Assembly: GCA_017396865.1 (NCBI GenBank)
Contig: JAFQKO010000072.1
Span: 1 to 28,672 of the forward strand
From: Clostridia bacterium
Lineage (GTDB): Bacteria > Bacillota_A > Clostridia > Oscillospirales > QAKW01
Length of the DNA stretch: 28,672 bases
Reading direction: 5' to 3'
Part shown: positions 1-7,413 of the stretch, in pieces
Position numbering within the stretch: position 1 is the first letter of the stretch
How the letters are laid out: each line of letters starts with the position of its first letter
The notes under the pieces: model-generated
What the model saw: the letters and a program-made list of their open reading frames with translations, nothing else
Told to the model about the DNA's origin: nothing
The model's database searches: none
Position numbers and translations under genes: made by a program

Positions 1-570
1 ACCACCTTCGTAAGCATATTCGAACAACATATAGTTATTGCCATCGATGGTAATCTCACCGATTTCGGTTTTGTTCCAAGTGTTGTGATAAGAGGTTCCG
101 ATCAGAGAACCGTCTGCAGAACCAATCTCAATGGCAACGAGAGTACGGATATAAGCATCGGTCTTACCGGTGTTCTCGACAGTAACAAACTTATCCTGTG
201 CATTAGAAGCGGCCTTGAAGACATCCATACCGCCGTAAGAGTCAACCTGAGTCATACGGACAATAGTGGAATCCCAATCCCAACCGGGACCGTTGGTAAC
301 AAGTGCGGAAGGCAGCAGGGGCTTTGCCTGTGTGAAGTCCTTCAGCACATAGCTTGTTACATCGTCGATGGTATCGGTTGCATAATTACCGTTTGCATCG
401 ACAACACGCTCATACTCGTGTTGCTCAATGGACACGTTGCCAAGGGTCATTACGTTGACGTCGCTGTCGGTATCCTGCAGATAAGCAACGGTGCCTGCGA
501 TGGAAAGGGCAGCCACAGAAGCCAGAGCAGTTACGCTCAGCAACATCTTCTTAACAGAAAACTTTGCCAT
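1..570 (-). CDS. SipW-dependent TasA/camelysin-like surface protein (partial, C-terminus off window)
   Basis: The reading frame starts at ATG 570-568 behind AAAGGAG and is open through 190 codons to the window edge, so the C-terminus is missing. Residues 1-30 form a SipW-type signal peptide: a basic start, a hydrophobic core, then GTVAYL followed by N...LGNV, the pattern seen in TasA/CalY-type secreted fibre proteins. It also carries VENTGKTDAYIRT, a block shared with the proteins at 2179-3636 and 3667-4536. The first ~50 residues are almost identical to those of the 2179-3636 protein, while the rest differs, which suggests a recent duplication or gene conversion. It is the last visible gene of the sipW operon, 63 bp after the pilin gene. 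By family it should be secreted and polymerise or sit on the cell surface. The exact role is unknown, and other SipW substrates are not all fibre formers. Confidence 0.85.
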   Translation of the reverse strand, partial: MAKFSVKKMLLSVTALASVAALSIAGTVAYLQDTDSDVNVMTLGNVSIEQHEYERVVDANGNYATDTIDDVTSYVLKDFTQAKPLLPSALVTNGPGWDWDSTIVRMTQVDSYGGMDVFKAASNAQDKFVTVENTGKTDAYIRTLVAIEIGSADGSLIGTSYHNTWNKTEIGEITIDGNNYMLFEYAYEGG

Positions 571-633
571 GGTTTATTTCTCCTTTTTATAATTTAAAAA
601 TTAATTACGTTTTTTCGGGCGGTTGCCCGGGGC

Positions 634-2130
634 TCATTTACTCTTGCGCTTGCGCAGAATGAGCCCCACGGCAATGGCCAGCATCAGGGCTACGCCGCTG
701 ATGATCATCACCCAAAGAACAAGGTGATAGTTGCTGTGATCACCGGTATCGGGATCACCCGGATCGGGTTTAGCGGGCGGCTCAGGCTTAGAAGGCGGCT
801 CGGGCTCGGCGGGCGGCTCATAGTGGTAGATATTTTCAAACTCTGCCACAACCTCATCCACGCTCATGCCGTTCTGCGTGATCAATGCCTCAAGCTGATG
901 GGCCTCGTTGTGATAAACCTCGATCACAAGCTCATAAACTACGTCGCTATAGGTGACGTGCTCCTTGCCGTCGTTATACTCAAACAAGGTATAGGTGAAG
1001 GTCTTGCCTGCATCCGCATCGGTAAAGACGAGATCAAAGCTTGCAAGTCCATTTGCATCGGTAACGACCTTATGCTCGCTGCCGCTGCCTTCGTTTCTCA
1101 GAACAAAGGTGAAATCGGAGGGCGCCATCGTGCCAACACCGGTTACCTTCACTACCTTATTGACCTTGACGGGGACCGAGATATCCTCGGCAGGCAGATA
1201 GGTATTGGTGAAGCTCGCATCCACAAGGAAGCGATCCTGCTCGGCATCATACCGTGCCTCCACCCCATCGGAAACCTCGATGGATTGAATTTCAAGCTGT
1301 CCGTCCATCGTTTCGTCGCCAACCAGGGCGGTCAGGGTATGCACCGTTTGATCGTAGGCAAGACCTGCGTCGGTGCCCTTCAGTTCGGAAAGACGGAACT
1401 GATATTCACCCGCCCGCTTAAAGCTGATGGCGTTCAGCAGATCGGTGAAATCAAATTGGGCAAAATCGGGATTCTTCGCATCATAGCGGATCACGCGGTC
1501 GCCCAGGGTCTTCCATTGCTCACCGTCCAGCATCTCCAGACGAACGGTGAAGGAATCGCCCTCCTTCCACTCTCTGCCGACCAAGCTCTTGGTACCCTGC
1601 AGCGTGATGCAATTATCGGCCACCTTCGGCTTATAAACGTTGGTAATCTCTGCAATGGCGGCGTGCTCGGTATTGACCGTTGCGGTGGTGGTGGAAATTC
1701 CGTTCTTCACTGAGAAGCCGGGCAGGTCGGTGGGCAGCTCCCGAACGGTCGCTACCGTACCGGCATCGATACCCTCGATGCCGATGGCCTGACCGGGACG
1801 CAAGGTCAGCGAGAGAACGCCCCGTTTATCGGCGGTAACCGTACCGCCGTCGGTGGTTTCGAAAACGTACTCGGAATAATAACCGCCGAGCGCAACTTCA
1901 AAATCAAAGGTAATGTTATCGGGGATCTTATAGCCCGCTCCCAGCGGATGCTCCAGCTTTTTGGAGACCACCAGATCGCTCAGCGCGATCTCCTGCGGCA
2001 TAAAGCGATTGACCACCGGCGCGGTTTGCGCACGCACAAAGGCGTGGGTGGCGGGAACCAGCATCCCTGCAAACAAAAGCATCAGAAGCAACAACGCCGA
2101 TGCGCGCTTTACAATATGCAATTTACCCAT
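634..2130 (-). CDS. Spy0128/FctA-like pilin protein with variant sortase sorting signal
   Basis: This 498-residue protein has an ordinary Sec signal peptide (cleavage likely after ATHA, residue 30), unlike the SipW-type signals of its neighbours. Three beta-rich domains follow, at about 48-168, 172-310 and 316-437. The second and third resemble streptococcal pilin isopeptide-linkage domains, with an early Lys, a mid-domain Glu (FRLSEL; TLFEYNDG) and a terminal Asn block (FTNTYLP; FENIYHY). Such Lys-Asn bonds would make the protein rigid and protease resistant. A Pro/Glu/Lys wall-spanning segment (438-460) leads to DPDTG (459-463), a hydrophobic span (469-491) and a KRKSK tail: a sorting signal with DPxTG in place of LPxTG. 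That resembles the (S/P/N)PxTG motifs used by clostridial class B sortases. No sortase lies in this operon; one is at 18130-18885. It is inferred to be a covalently anchored base or shaft. The domain calls are by eye. Confidence 0.85.
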   Translation of the reverse strand: MGKLHIVKRASALLLLMLLFAGMLVPATHAFVRAQTAPVVNRFMPQEIALSDLVVSKKLEHPLGAGYKIPDNITFDFEVALGGYYSEYVFETTDGGTVTADKRGVLSLTLRPGQAIGIEGIDAGTVATVRELPTDLPGFSVKNGISTTTATVNTEHAAIAEITNVYKPKVADNCITLQGTKSLVGREWKEGDSFTVRLEMLDGEQWKTLGDRVIRYDAKNPDFAQFDFTDLLNAISFKRAGEYQFRLSELKGTDAGLAYDQTVHTLTALVGDETMDGQLEIQSIEVSDGVEARYDAEQDRFLVDASFTNTYLPAEDISVPVKVNKVVKVTGVGTMAPSDFTFVLRNEGSGSEHKVVTDANGLASFDLVFTDADAGKTFTYTLFEYNDGKEHVTYSDVVYELVIEVYHNEAHQLEALITQNGMSVDEVVAEFENIYHYEPPAEPEPPSKPEPPAKPDPGDPDTGDHSNYHLVLWVMIISGVALMLAIAVGLILRKRKSK

Positions 2131-2178
2131 GGCGTTATCGCCTCCTTTCTCCTTTTTATTTATCCTCGGCCGATCAGA

Positions 2179-3636
2179 TTACTTAAGGGTGTTATAGAAT
2201 ACGGTTGCGCCGTCCAAGCTCTTGATCAAAAGACCGTAGCTGTGGCTGGTGGAGAATGCATTATACAAATTATCGGCCATAGCCTGATCCTTTACGTAGA
2301 ACGTAATTGCGCTGGCATCTCCATTCTCCTTATTGGTGAAATACATGCTGCCGCTTTCAAAGGTCACGCTGTCGCTGTAAATATAAACCTCTTTCAAATT
2401 TGCACAGGCACGAGCAACGTAGTTTGCGATCGTTACGTCCTTGGCGTTGATCACGATCTTCTCCAAGCTGCCGCAAGCGCCGAAAGCCTGCTTGCCGATA
2501 TAGGTTACGTTTTGAGGAACGGTGATTTCCTTAATGCCGCTCTGCTGGAATGCGCCTTCATCGATATAGGTAAGGCTTTCGGGCAAAGTAACCTCTTCCA
2601 AAGCGGGAGCTTTGCAGAGGGCGCGATTATTCAGGCGCTCAATCCCCTCGCCAACGTAAACCTCGGTGACCTCAGATTGACCGTCGGAAAGAATGCCGCG
2701 ATACAGAACGGTGCCGCCATCGGAATTTACGGTAGCGGTCTTACCCTCGATAACATAGGCTACACCTTCATAATAAGTATCAACTACGGGAATATCCATA
2801 CCGCCCATCCACTCGGCTGCCTTATCGGCAGATGCGCCAAAGGCGGTGTCGAGAGCGGTCTTGGCATCGGAAAAGCCTGCCGCCTGAACAGCTTGGGAGA
2901 GGGCGATGATTTCATAGGTTCCGCCCAGCAGCTCCATATCCTCGTTGGTTGCATGATGGGTCAAAACAGCCTGAAGCAAAGAGGGATGAGCCTGATTGCC
3001 GGCTGCGAGGGCCTTCTGATAGGTTGCCTCCCAAACAAAGTAGCGAACGTTATCAACGGTGATAAAGCCCACTTCTGCCCACGTATAGAGATCGCTGCCA
3101 TTCGTATTGATCATGATCTCCGCTCCGTTAGCGGCCTCACCGATGGTCATCCCAACGGGGCACTCAAAAGCAAGAATGGTGCGGAAATAAGCATCGGACT
3201 TACCGGTATTCTCAACGAACACCATCTTATCCATCACGTTGGAGAGATTGTTGTCATCCCAAAGACCGTTGCCTGCGGTACCGGTGTATACGTAGTCACC
3301 CCAGAAGAACAGATCCTCGTCATTCTGCTCTGCACTGTAGTCAGTAGAAACGTTGTTTTTAGGAACTGCGGGATAAATTGCCTGACCCTTCTTAAAGGGA
3401 ACCAGCGCGCCTTCCTTCACGCCGTTGCCTGCGCCCATATCGCCTGCATCATGAGCAACGCCTTCGGCGCGCTGATATTCGTGCTGCTCGATGGAAACGT
3501 TGCCAAGAGTCATTACGTTGACGTCGCTGTCGCTATCCTGCAGATAAGCAACGGTGCCTGCGATGGAAAGGGCAGCCACGGAAGCCAAAGCAACTACGCT
3601 CAGCAACATCTTCTTAACAGAAAACTTCTTTGCCAT
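2179..3636 (-). CDS. SipW-dependent TasA-like protein fused to BspA-type leucine-rich repeats
   Basis: This 485-residue secreted protein has two parts. Residues 1-285 are a TasA/camelysin-like module: SipW-type signal (AALSIAGTVAYLQD), LGNV strand, VENTGKSDAYFRT block, and YEIIALSQAVQAAGF near the end, all shared with the 289-residue protein encoded next upstream. Residues 330-450 are BspA/LRR_5-type repeats with the spacing L..V.LP.SL..I...AF, for example VTLPESLTYIDEGAF and ITVPQNVTYIGKQAF. BspA repeats are common in host- or matrix-binding surface proteins, so this looks like a fibre subunit carrying an adhesive head. The start is ATG 3636 behind AAGGAG; Ala-Lys-Lys follows. It lies 30 bp from the upstream gene and 48 bp from the downstream pilin gene with no terminator seen between them. 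The tip or adhesin role is inferred. Confidence 0.88.
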   Translation of the reverse strand: MAKKFSVKKMLLSVVALASVAALSIAGTVAYLQDSDSDVNVMTLGNVSIEQHEYQRAEGVAHDAGDMGAGNGVKEGALVPFKKGQAIYPAVPKNNVSTDYSAEQNDEDLFFWGDYVYTGTAGNGLWDDNNLSNVMDKMVFVENTGKSDAYFRTILAFECPVGMTIGEAANGAEIMINTNGSDLYTWAEVGFITVDNVRYFVWEATYQKALAAGNQAHPSLLQAVLTHHATNEDMELLGGTYEIIALSQAVQAAGFSDAKTALDTAFGASADKAAEWMGGMDIPVVDTYYEGVAYVIEGKTATVNSDGGTVLYRGILSDGQSEVTEVYVGEGIERLNNRALCKAPALEEVTLPESLTYIDEGAFQQSGIKEITVPQNVTYIGKQAFGACGSLEKIVINAKDVTIANYVARACANLKEVYIYSDSVTFESGSMYFTNKENGDASAITFYVKDQAMADNLYNAFSTSHSYGLLIKSLDGATVFYNTLK

Positions 3637-3666
3637 GGTTCTTTTCTCCTTATATAAATGAAAAAA

Positions 3667-4536
3667 TTAAACAAGATTTTCAAACCACTCTACCAAATTG
3701 GCGGCGGTAATATCGCCGAAGCCCGCCTTCAGGGCAGTCTCTGCGCCAACCGATTCAAAGCCTGCGGTCTGAACAGCCTGGCTCAATGCGATCACATCAT
3801 AGGTTGCGCCAAATTGGCTTACAACCGCCGCATCGGCAGCGCCATCCATACCAACCTGCAGAAGGCTGGGGCGGGAAACGGTGCCGGGCTTGAGGGGAAC
3901 GTTATAGGTTGCCACCATCACGCCGTAGACCTCGCCGTTCACGGTAACGGTTTCGGGGATATTCCCCTCGCCGCCAAACGCCCAATCGAAGCGGGAATCA
4001 TTGTTCAGGTTAAAATGAATCATGCCCTGGCCACCGGCGTTGGTTGCCTTCGTCTCATCATATTCATAAAGGAAGATGGTGCGATAGTAAACGTCATCGT
4101 TGCCGGTATTCTCGACAAAAACGAACTTATCTTGCACGCCCTTCAAAGCAGAATCCCAAACGCCTGCGGCATAAGGGGCGTTAACGTCGGCAGTTACCAA
4201 AGCACCGAAATTAACATAAGCCTCATCAGCTGCAACGCCGGGAGCCCATGCCGCGGGATCGTTGGCATCCTTGCCGCTTGCAATATATGCGGCGGGCATC
4301 AACTTTTTATTCTGAACGTAGTCCTGCAGATCAGCGGGGGTCTGCTGATCCTGCTGCGTCATATCCACACGCTCTTTTTCGAGCTGAACGATCTCAACCT
4401 TACCGAGGGTCATGGTATTGACATCGGAATCGGTGGAGGTCAAAAACGCATAGGTGCCGCCGATCACACCAACCGTTGCAACAACGGTGGCGATCACGAT
4501 CAACAGAACGCTCTTTAACGTCAATTGCTTCTTCAT
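3667..4536 (-). CDS. SipW-dependent TasA/camelysin-like surface protein
   Basis: A 289-residue secreted protein. Its N-terminus has a SipW-type signal: MKKQ, hydrophobic span 8-28, then GGTYAFLTSTDSDVN and MTLGKV. The body shares VENTGNDDVYYRT and YDVIALSQAVQTAGFE with the neighbouring LRR fusion protein, whose N-terminal half is therefore a paralogue of this whole protein. It ends at VEWFENLV, just where the paralogue continues into its LRR extension, so it may be the plain shaft version of the same subunit. The gene is 11 bp downstream of the 4548-5177 gene, with GGAGATAACCG before ATG 4536. Fibre function is inferred from the family and from the adjoining sipW; no enzymatic motif is visible. 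Confidence 0.87.
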   Translation of the reverse strand: MKKQLTLKSVLLIVIATVVATVGVIGGTYAFLTSTDSDVNTMTLGKVEIVQLEKERVDMTQQDQQTPADLQDYVQNKKLMPAAYIASGKDANDPAAWAPGVAADEAYVNFGALVTADVNAPYAAGVWDSALKGVQDKFVFVENTGNDDVYYRTIFLYEYDETKATNAGGQGMIHFNLNNDSRFDWAFGGEGNIPETVTVNGEVYGVMVATYNVPLKPGTVSRPSLLQVGMDGAADAAVVSQFGATYDVIALSQAVQTAGFESVGAETALKAGFGDITAANLVEWFENLV

Positions 4537-4547
4537 CGGTTATCTCC

Positions 4548-5177
4548 TTAGGCAATTTCGGTCCAAGCGGCGTAAGCGGTATCGATGTTCTCCTGCTGCA
4601 CAGCATAACCGGTGAAGGTCAGGGTGGGCAGCTTAGCGGGATCCAGAGCGTTGAGCATATTCTTGGTTACACTCTCCAGAACGGTTACCTTATCGTCGGT
4701 CAGCACGTGGAATGCGGTATCGGCGGTAACGGCATCCACCTCGCGGTAGAAAACGCCTGCAACGTCGGCACCGTTGTCATCCTTCAGCTGAGTCCAGCCG
4801 GTGGCAATGGTGTAGGTCATGAAATCGTCGAACTTGGGATCGGCAGACTCCTCTACCTTAACAAACAGGTAGCAAGCCTCGCTGCCCTCCAGCACGGTGA
4901 TGATAGGATCCTTGGTAATATCGCTGCCGGGCATCATCTTGTAGGTGTTGGTGTTGGCATCGCCGTCGTTGTCGAGCTGGGTATCGGTCTCAACGAGGGT
5001 GATATCGATATCACCGTAGGTAAAGGTGTTGGTAACGGCATCGGTCTGGGTGATCAACCAAGCAACGGTACCGCCGACTGCGCCGCCAAGCAGCAGAACA
5101 ACAGCGATCAGCAGAGCGCCAACCTTGGTTCCTGCCTTGGTAACAGCATTGTTGTTTTGATGTTTTGCTTTGTACAT
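4548..5177 (-). CDS. SipW-dependent TasA-like secreted protein
   Basis: A 209-residue protein with a polar N-terminus (MYKAKHQNNN), a hydrophobic signal segment at 18-40 and the SipW recognition pattern GGTVAWLITQTDAVTNTFTYGDI. It then follows the compact TasA-like plan shared with the 5218-5868 protein: ITLVETDTQLDNDGD, a Pro-Gly-containing strand (MMPGSDITKDPIITV), an ACYLFVKVEE strand, and the terminal FTGYAVQQENIDTAYAAW. The last motif is a recurrent end signature (A.Q...I/F..A..AW) of these proteins. It is the third gene of the operon, 40 bp after its paralogue. It has about 30-40% apparent similarity to that paralogue, so this is an older duplication than the 1-570/2179-3636 pair. It is probably a major or minor fibre subunit; which one cannot be told from sequence. 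Confidence 0.88.
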   Translation of the reverse strand: MYKAKHQNNNAVTKAGTKVGALLIAVVLLLGGAVGGTVAWLITQTDAVTNTFTYGDIDITLVETDTQLDNDGDANTNTYKMMPGSDITKDPIITVLEGSEACYLFVKVEESADPKFDDFMTYTIATGWTQLKDDNGADVAGVFYREVDAVTADTAFHVLTDDKVTVLESVTKNMLNALDPAKLPTLTFTGYAVQQENIDTAYAAWTEIA

Positions 5178-5217
5178 TTTTGGAATCTCCTTCCTTATTT
5201 AAAATAATTTTTTAAAA

Positions 5218-5868
5218 TTAGTCGACCTGTGCGTCGAATGCGGTCCAGGCGGCATCCTCTGCATTTTCAAAGCCGCTCACCTGAATGGCATGGGCATTGA
5301 AAACCATCTCAAACTCGCCGTTGGTGCCGTAGAGTGCCTGCAGATCTGCACCGTCCAGAACCGAGGGAACTGCCAGCGTTTCAAAGAGAGCGGGCAGCTC
5401 AACTGCGCCGTTCAGACCGGAAACGGTGGTCTTATAGCGATACTCATAAACCAACGTATCGTTGGCGGTATCTTCGGTAATTCCCTTCAGGATCCAATCT
5501 GCGTTCAGATCGGTGATGAAGTCGTCCAGCTCCAGGTTCTTATCATTCATGATCGCCTTCAGATCTGCAGCGTTCTTCAGGGTCATCATGATACGAACGT
5601 AGGCCTCCTCGCTACCATCCAGAACCGTAACGGTGGGGTCCTTGGTGTAGCTTTCACCGGGGATCAGATGGTAGGCGTTCTTCTTGGTATCGTTGTCGCT
5701 GTCCACGTCGGTTTCATCGAGGGAAAGCTGCACGTCACCAACCGTAAAGGTGTTGACCGCCTCATCTGCGTCGATCAGGTAAGCCAGCGTACCGGCCACA
5801 CCTGCTGCTACCAGCGCCAATACGCAAGCGATCAGCGCCAATACTTTGCCGAGAGATTTTTTCTTCAT
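5218..5868 (-). CDS. SipW-dependent TasA-like secreted protein
   Basis: A 216-residue protein directly downstream of sipW (21 bp gap), a typical place for the signal peptidase's main substrate. The N-terminus MKKKSLGKVLALI begins a signal peptide ending in AGTLAYLIDADEAVNTFTVGDV, a clear SipW-type cleavage region. Further features are LSLDETDVDSDNDTKKN, LIPGESYTKDPTVTVLDGSEEAYVRI and the C-terminal FNAHAIQVSGFENAEDAAW. The alternating hydrophobic pattern suggests a jelly-roll-like beta sandwich as in TasA and camelysin. It lacks the HExxH metalloprotease motif, so a structural rather than proteolytic role is favoured. The start is ATG 5868 preceded by AGGAAAG. Confidence 0.88.
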   Translation of the reverse strand: MKKKSLGKVLALIACVLALVAAGVAGTLAYLIDADEAVNTFTVGDVQLSLDETDVDSDNDTKKNAYHLIPGESYTKDPTVTVLDGSEEAYVRIMMTLKNAADLKAIMNDKNLELDDFITDLNADWILKGITEDTANDTLVYEYRYKTTVSGLNGAVELPALFETLAVPSVLDGADLQALYGTNGEFEMVFNAHAIQVSGFENAEDAAWTAFDAQVD

Positions 5869-5889
5869 GGGTCTTTCCTCCTAATTAAT

Positions 5890-6384
5890 TTACAAATTTT
5901 CACGTCCTCGCAGATATTCCGAAAGAAATACCAGCGCAACGATAAATCCAATGGTTAAAATCGAAACGATCCTGCCTGCCGCCGTTTGCAAAAAAGCTGC
6001 CAGCACGCCCAGACCGGGAATGGAGAACACCGGCGTTCCGATCACCCGCGCGGCATCCACAAGATTATGATCGGCCTCTTCGTTGGCGTCGCCCTTGGTG
6101 CGGAACGCAAGCGAATTACCGTCCTCAACGATTTCTATGATTCGATGGGTTGCTACCGTTTGACTGCCAGCCATGTGAAAGGTGATCACATCCCCCGTAA
6201 GCAGCGCCTCGGGAGCAGCCTCCTTAACGTAGATCAAGGACCCTGTCGGATACTCGGGCTCCATCGAACCGGAAAGAATCGTATAGGGCTCTACCCCAAA
6301 CAATCGCACACCGACCAGCAGAATCATTAAAATTACCACGATCGCAATCAGAACCGTCGAGGAGATTTTAAGTACCTTAGACAA
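5890..6384 (-). CDS. sipW: SipW-type signal peptidase I (Ser/His catalytic type)
   Basis: A 164-residue integral membrane signal peptidase. A membrane span (7-29) precedes the catalytic block YTILSGSMEP, with nucleophile Ser40. The second conserved block is VATHRI, where His80 replaces the Lys of ordinary bacterial signal peptidase I; this is the hallmark of SipW and the ER/archaeal type. GDANEEAD (Asp99) is the third conserved box. A second span (about 136-156) is followed by a basic tail. It would cleave the SipW-type signals of the five TasA-like proteins encoded after it. The start appears to be TTG 6384-6382, 11 nt after AAAGGAAAG; no better ATG precedes the first span. It is the first gene after the promoter at 6421-6449, so the whole operon is sipW-first, unlike the tapA-sipW-tasA order of Bacillus. 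Confidence 0.93.
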   Translation of the reverse strand: MSKVLKISSTVLIAIVVILMILLVGVRLFGVEPYTILSGSMEPEYPTGSLIYVKEAAPEALLTGDVITFHMAGSQTVATHRIIEIVEDGNSLAFRTKGDANEEADHNLVDAARVIGTPVFSIPGLGVLAAFLQTAAGRIVSILTIGFIVALVFLSEYLRGRENL

Positions 6385-6420
6385 ATTCTAGCCACACTTT
6401 CCTTTTTAATATGCTCTGTC

Positions 6421-6449
6421 ATTATACACCTTCAAATTAAATTTGTAAA
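6421..6449 (-). promoter_or_regulatory. Promoter of the sipW fibre operon
   Basis: On the minus strand TTTACA (6449-6444) and TATAAT (6426-6421) are separated by 17 bp. Transcription would start about 30 nt upstream of the sipW TTG codon. The flanking 6450-6543 is very A/T-rich with no other gene seen. Confidence 0.75.
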
Positions 6450-6543
6450 GGGCTTTTTGATGGAAATTAAAAATAATTAACATTACTTTTTTAATTGCAA
6501 CTTAGGTTTGACATTTTTCTCAAAGTCTCATCGTATTTTTTAC

Positions 6544-6577
6544 AAAAAAACACCCCGCTTGCCTCGCAAACGGGGTG
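6544..6577 (-). terminator. Intrinsic terminator of the isomerase/dehydrogenase operon
   Basis: The stem CACCCCG.TTGC/GCAA.CGGGGTG (6551-6577) has a CTC loop and is followed on the minus strand by a run of seven T (6550-6544), just 6 nt after the stop of the 6583-7410 gene. Confidence 0.9.
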
Positions 6578-6582
6578 AAAAA

Positions 6583-7410
6583 TTATAACGTTTTTTCGAT
6601 TTCAAGCAGCAGGTTTTTCGCCTTGATCACGTCCTTGCGCTGCTCCTCGCCTTTGATCTCGCGCTCAATGGTATAGGGACCGGTATAGCCGCAATCCTTC
6701 AGCCGCTTCAGCACGAGGGGGAAGTTTGCAAGGCCGTCGCCTGCGGCACATTCCTTGCCGAGGTGCATCCCGTCGGTGGGATAGAAGCCATCCTTGATAT
6801 GAACGTCGCGAATGTACTTGCCGAAGACCAGAACCGCATCGGCGGCGTTGCCCTTGCCGTAGAGCATCACGTTGGCGGTATCGAAATTGATACCAACGTT
6901 ATCCATGCCGATCTCCTCGATGGCACGCAGAACGGTAACGGGGGTCTCCTGACCGGTCTCAAAGAGGAACCATTGATTACGCTCCTTCAGCACGGTGCAG
7001 ATCTTTTTAATGGAAGCAACGGTGCCGCGGAAATCGGCATCGTAATAGTTTTCAGGCAGGAAGCCAACGTGGGTTGCGATCTGGTTAACGCCCAGCTTCA
7101 TGGCAAATTCCGAGCCGAGCAGCAACTCCTTTTCCCGCAGGAAGCGGTATGCGGGGGGAACGAGGCCGTTGACCATGGGGCCGTAGGTGAAGTTCCATTC
7201 AACGGGGCCGCTGTAGCCGCACCAAAGGGTGCTGATGGTGATGCCGGTTTCGGCAACAGCCGCATTGATCTCGGCCGCCTTTTCATCGGTATAGAGGGAC
7301 ATATCCCAGATGCTGAGCTGGCAGCTCTGCAGGCCGATCTCCTTGGCCTTTTTCAATTCGTCCAAAATAACGGTGTTTGCGCGATAAGGAATGGTTACTC
7401 CGATTTGCAT
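6583..7410 (-). CDS. Sugar phosphate isomerase/epimerase-like TIM-barrel protein
   Basis: A 275-residue protein of the xylose-isomerase-like TIM-barrel family (IolE/IolH/tagatose-3-epimerase/AP-endonuclease-2 superfamily). Candidate metal and acid/base residues sit at the usual strand ends: Glu151 (LFETGQE), Asp177 (INFDTANV), His204 (RDVHIKDG) and Glu249 (YTIEREI), with His114 (ATHVGFLP) on an earlier strand. The N-terminus MQIGVTIPYRA is the first strand. It is the second gene of a two-gene operon, 3 bp after the Gfo/Idh oxidoreductase, a very common pairing in catabolism of inositols, rare sugars and glycosides, where a sugar is oxidised and the keto-sugar isomerised. The substrate cannot be read from the sequence. 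The start is ATG 7410, with a GGAGG-like site inside the end of the preceding gene. Confidence 0.88.
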   Translation of the reverse strand: MQIGVTIPYRANTVILDELKKAKEIGLQSCQLSIWDMSLYTDEKAAEINAAVAETGITISTLWCGYSGPVEWNFTYGPMVNGLVPPAYRFLREKELLLGSEFAMKLGVNQIATHVGFLPENYYDADFRGTVASIKKICTVLKERNQWFLFETGQETPVTVLRAIEEIGMDNVGINFDTANVMLYGKGNAADAVLVFGKYIRDVHIKDGFYPTDGMHLGKECAAGDGLANFPLVLKRLKDCGYTGPYTIEREIKGEEQRKDVIKAKNLLLEIEKTL

Positions 7411-7413
7411 AGC

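Noticed and set aside
604..633. Terminator after the pilin gene
   Set aside because: The GGGC/GCCC stem is followed by A, not T, on the transcribed strand, so the operon probably continues into the 1-570 gene.
1948..3657. 569-codon plus-strand frame across the fibre operon
   Set aside because: It runs antisense over two well-supported secreted-protein genes and across their gap; no promoter or ribosome site fits and the product is featureless.
5218..5868. Camelysin-type metalloprotease activity
   Set aside because: There is no HExxH or other zinc protease motif; the similarity is to the structural members of the family.
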